NCBI GenBank assembly: GCA_030068145.1
Contig: JAPJBO010000846.1
Coordinates: 35,963 to 99,962 of the forward strand
Direction: 5' to 3'
Source: Diplonema papillatum
Taxonomy: Eukaryota; Euglenozoa; Diplonemea; Diplonemida; Diplonemidae
Length of the DNA stretch: 64,000 bases
Below the pieces are notes generated by a model. It searched no databases, was not told the origin of the DNA, and saw only the letters and a list, made by a program, of their open reading frames with translations. A program made the translations under genes and the position numbers. Shown here one piece after another: positions 63,271-64,000 of this stretch (its first letter is position 1; every line of letters starts with the position of its first letter).

Positions 63271-63678
63271 ATGTTGACCGCAGTCATCGGGAGGTTAAGG
63301 ACCTCTCCTTTTAACGGAACACACCCCTGCCGGAGGCTGCGTGAAGTTCTCGTGGACCGGTCGACCTTCGCTTGGTCGCCCACCGATCCGGTCGAGCGCA
63401 TGAGCGAGACCACTGTCGCAAACCCGGCGCAAGTCCGGAGGAGCGCCAGTGCCACGTGCGGGTCTGGCAGGGTCGAGATTGCCCTCGACTTCTTAGTGCC
63501 CCCTTCTCTGGTCGATGCAGAATTGCAGATTATCGCTGCAGATTCTTCGCATTTCTCACCCAAAACTCTGGCCGACATTCGTGGCGCATCGGCTCTCCCC
63601 TCAGTAAAAAACTGCGATATGCCGGAACTCCATCCACTGACTGAGCCAATTCACCTACCCCCCCTGAAAGCGACTTGA
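63271..63678 (+). CDS. Possible 135-codon ORF of unknown function
   Basis: ATG 63271: MLTAVIGRLRTSPFNGTHPC, ...VERMSETTVANPAQVRRSAS, ...LDFLVPPSLVDAELQIIAAD, then SSHFSPKTLADIRG. Coding-like composition in the first two-thirds; the last third contains the family D core, whose translation (QIIAADSSHF) resembles the other D copies. May be an exon. No domain recognised. Confidence 0.3.
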   Translation: MLTAVIGRLRTSPFNGTHPCRRLREVLVDRSTFAWSPTDPVERMSETTVANPAQVRRSASATCGSGRVEIALDFLVPPSLVDAELQIIAADSSHFSPKTLADIRGASALPSVKNCDMPELHPLTEPIHLPPLKAT

Positions 63679-63680
63679 GC

Positions 63681-63748
63681 TCGATTACACTCGATTACGC
63701 GTCGATTACACTCGATTACACTCGATTACGATCGATTACAATCGATCA
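63681..63748. repeat. 10-bp tandem repeat (TCGATTACAC)n
   Basis: Seven imperfect units. Bases 63749-64000 hold nothing that I recognise. Confidence 0.9.
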
Positions 63749-64000
63749 GCTTTTGGTGAATTGGGGGGGTACTGTAACAATTGATTAAACACACAGCACT
63801 CAGCCAATCCTGATTAGCCGATGCAACGTGTCTATTATCGAGCCTTCTTCTGGGGCTAAAGATGCTGATAGCACGATCATCGAATATCGAACAAAAAGAA
63901 GCATATTCGTCTGAAAAAGGATGTAGCCAGACAGTGCAGCAGGGGACGAGGAAGTTCGAACTGACTTGTGGAAGCAGGTTGTCGAGTGCATAGGGGCTCG

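Overview
The window reads as nuclear DNA of a unicellular eukaryote. It carries long, GC-rich, mostly uninterrupted coding regions of eukaryote-specific type (FYVE/C2 protein, THO-complex WD40 protein, two-domain universal stress proteins). These sit in a sea of dispersed repeats, microsatellites, long G or C homopolymers, DNA transposons and a satellite array. There are candidate GT-AG introns (for example an 85-bp one at 22230-22314) and no bacterial operon features. A short SH3/KOW-like segment (GLRRKELNGKQGRV and its relative GFRKNLSMNGSPGTV) occurs in two otherwise unrelated proteins; this style of motif is familiar from alveolate and other algal-protist proteomes, but I cannot fix the lineage from the sequence.

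Layout. 1-9279: 3' part of a giant (at least 3092-residue) low-complexity repeat protein, open at the left edge. 9280-12136: repeats, ending in five tandem copies of the promoter-proximal part and start codon of the next gene. 12137-14284: a FYVE-FYVE-C2-histidine-phosphatase fusion, followed by a copy of its own 3' end. 16386-17522: a THOC3/TEX1-like WD40 protein, followed by about 1.4 kb of decaying copies of its own 3' half. 19255-20355: a 4 x ~300-bp tandem repeat. 20845-22493: a candidate three-exon gene of unknown function cut by a 5.6-kb transposon-like composite (22494-28113), which contains a frameshifted hAT-like transposase and a nested Tc1/pogo-type element. 29099-30133: universal stress protein 1, followed by four 336-bp copies of its 3' end. 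31500-49500: mostly dispersed repeat families, MITEs, minisatellites and a few isolated exon-like segments. 50153-53793: a hAT/ZNF862-like element. 55004-55820: a non-autonomous TIR element. 57120-59033: a 41-bp satellite with a 164-bp (4-mer) higher-order period. 59600-60300: another exon of the unknown gene family. 60887-61297: a universal-stress-protein fragment lodged inside a dispersed repeat. 61989-63017: universal stress protein 2. 63271-64000: a possible ORF and a 10-bp tandem repeat.

The unifying oddity is that every confidently recognised complete gene is flanked by degenerate tandem copies of its own terminal sequence: 5' and 3' for the FYVE gene, 3' for THOC3, 3' plus an upstream fragment for USP1, and an upstream fragment plus a duplicated 3' UTR for USP2. 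A second theme is a recurrent ~55-bp module that sits at the end of several different repeats and once just upstream of a real gene. The recognised genes do not form one pathway: they point to endosomal lipid signalling, mRNA export and a stress/nucleotide-binding response.
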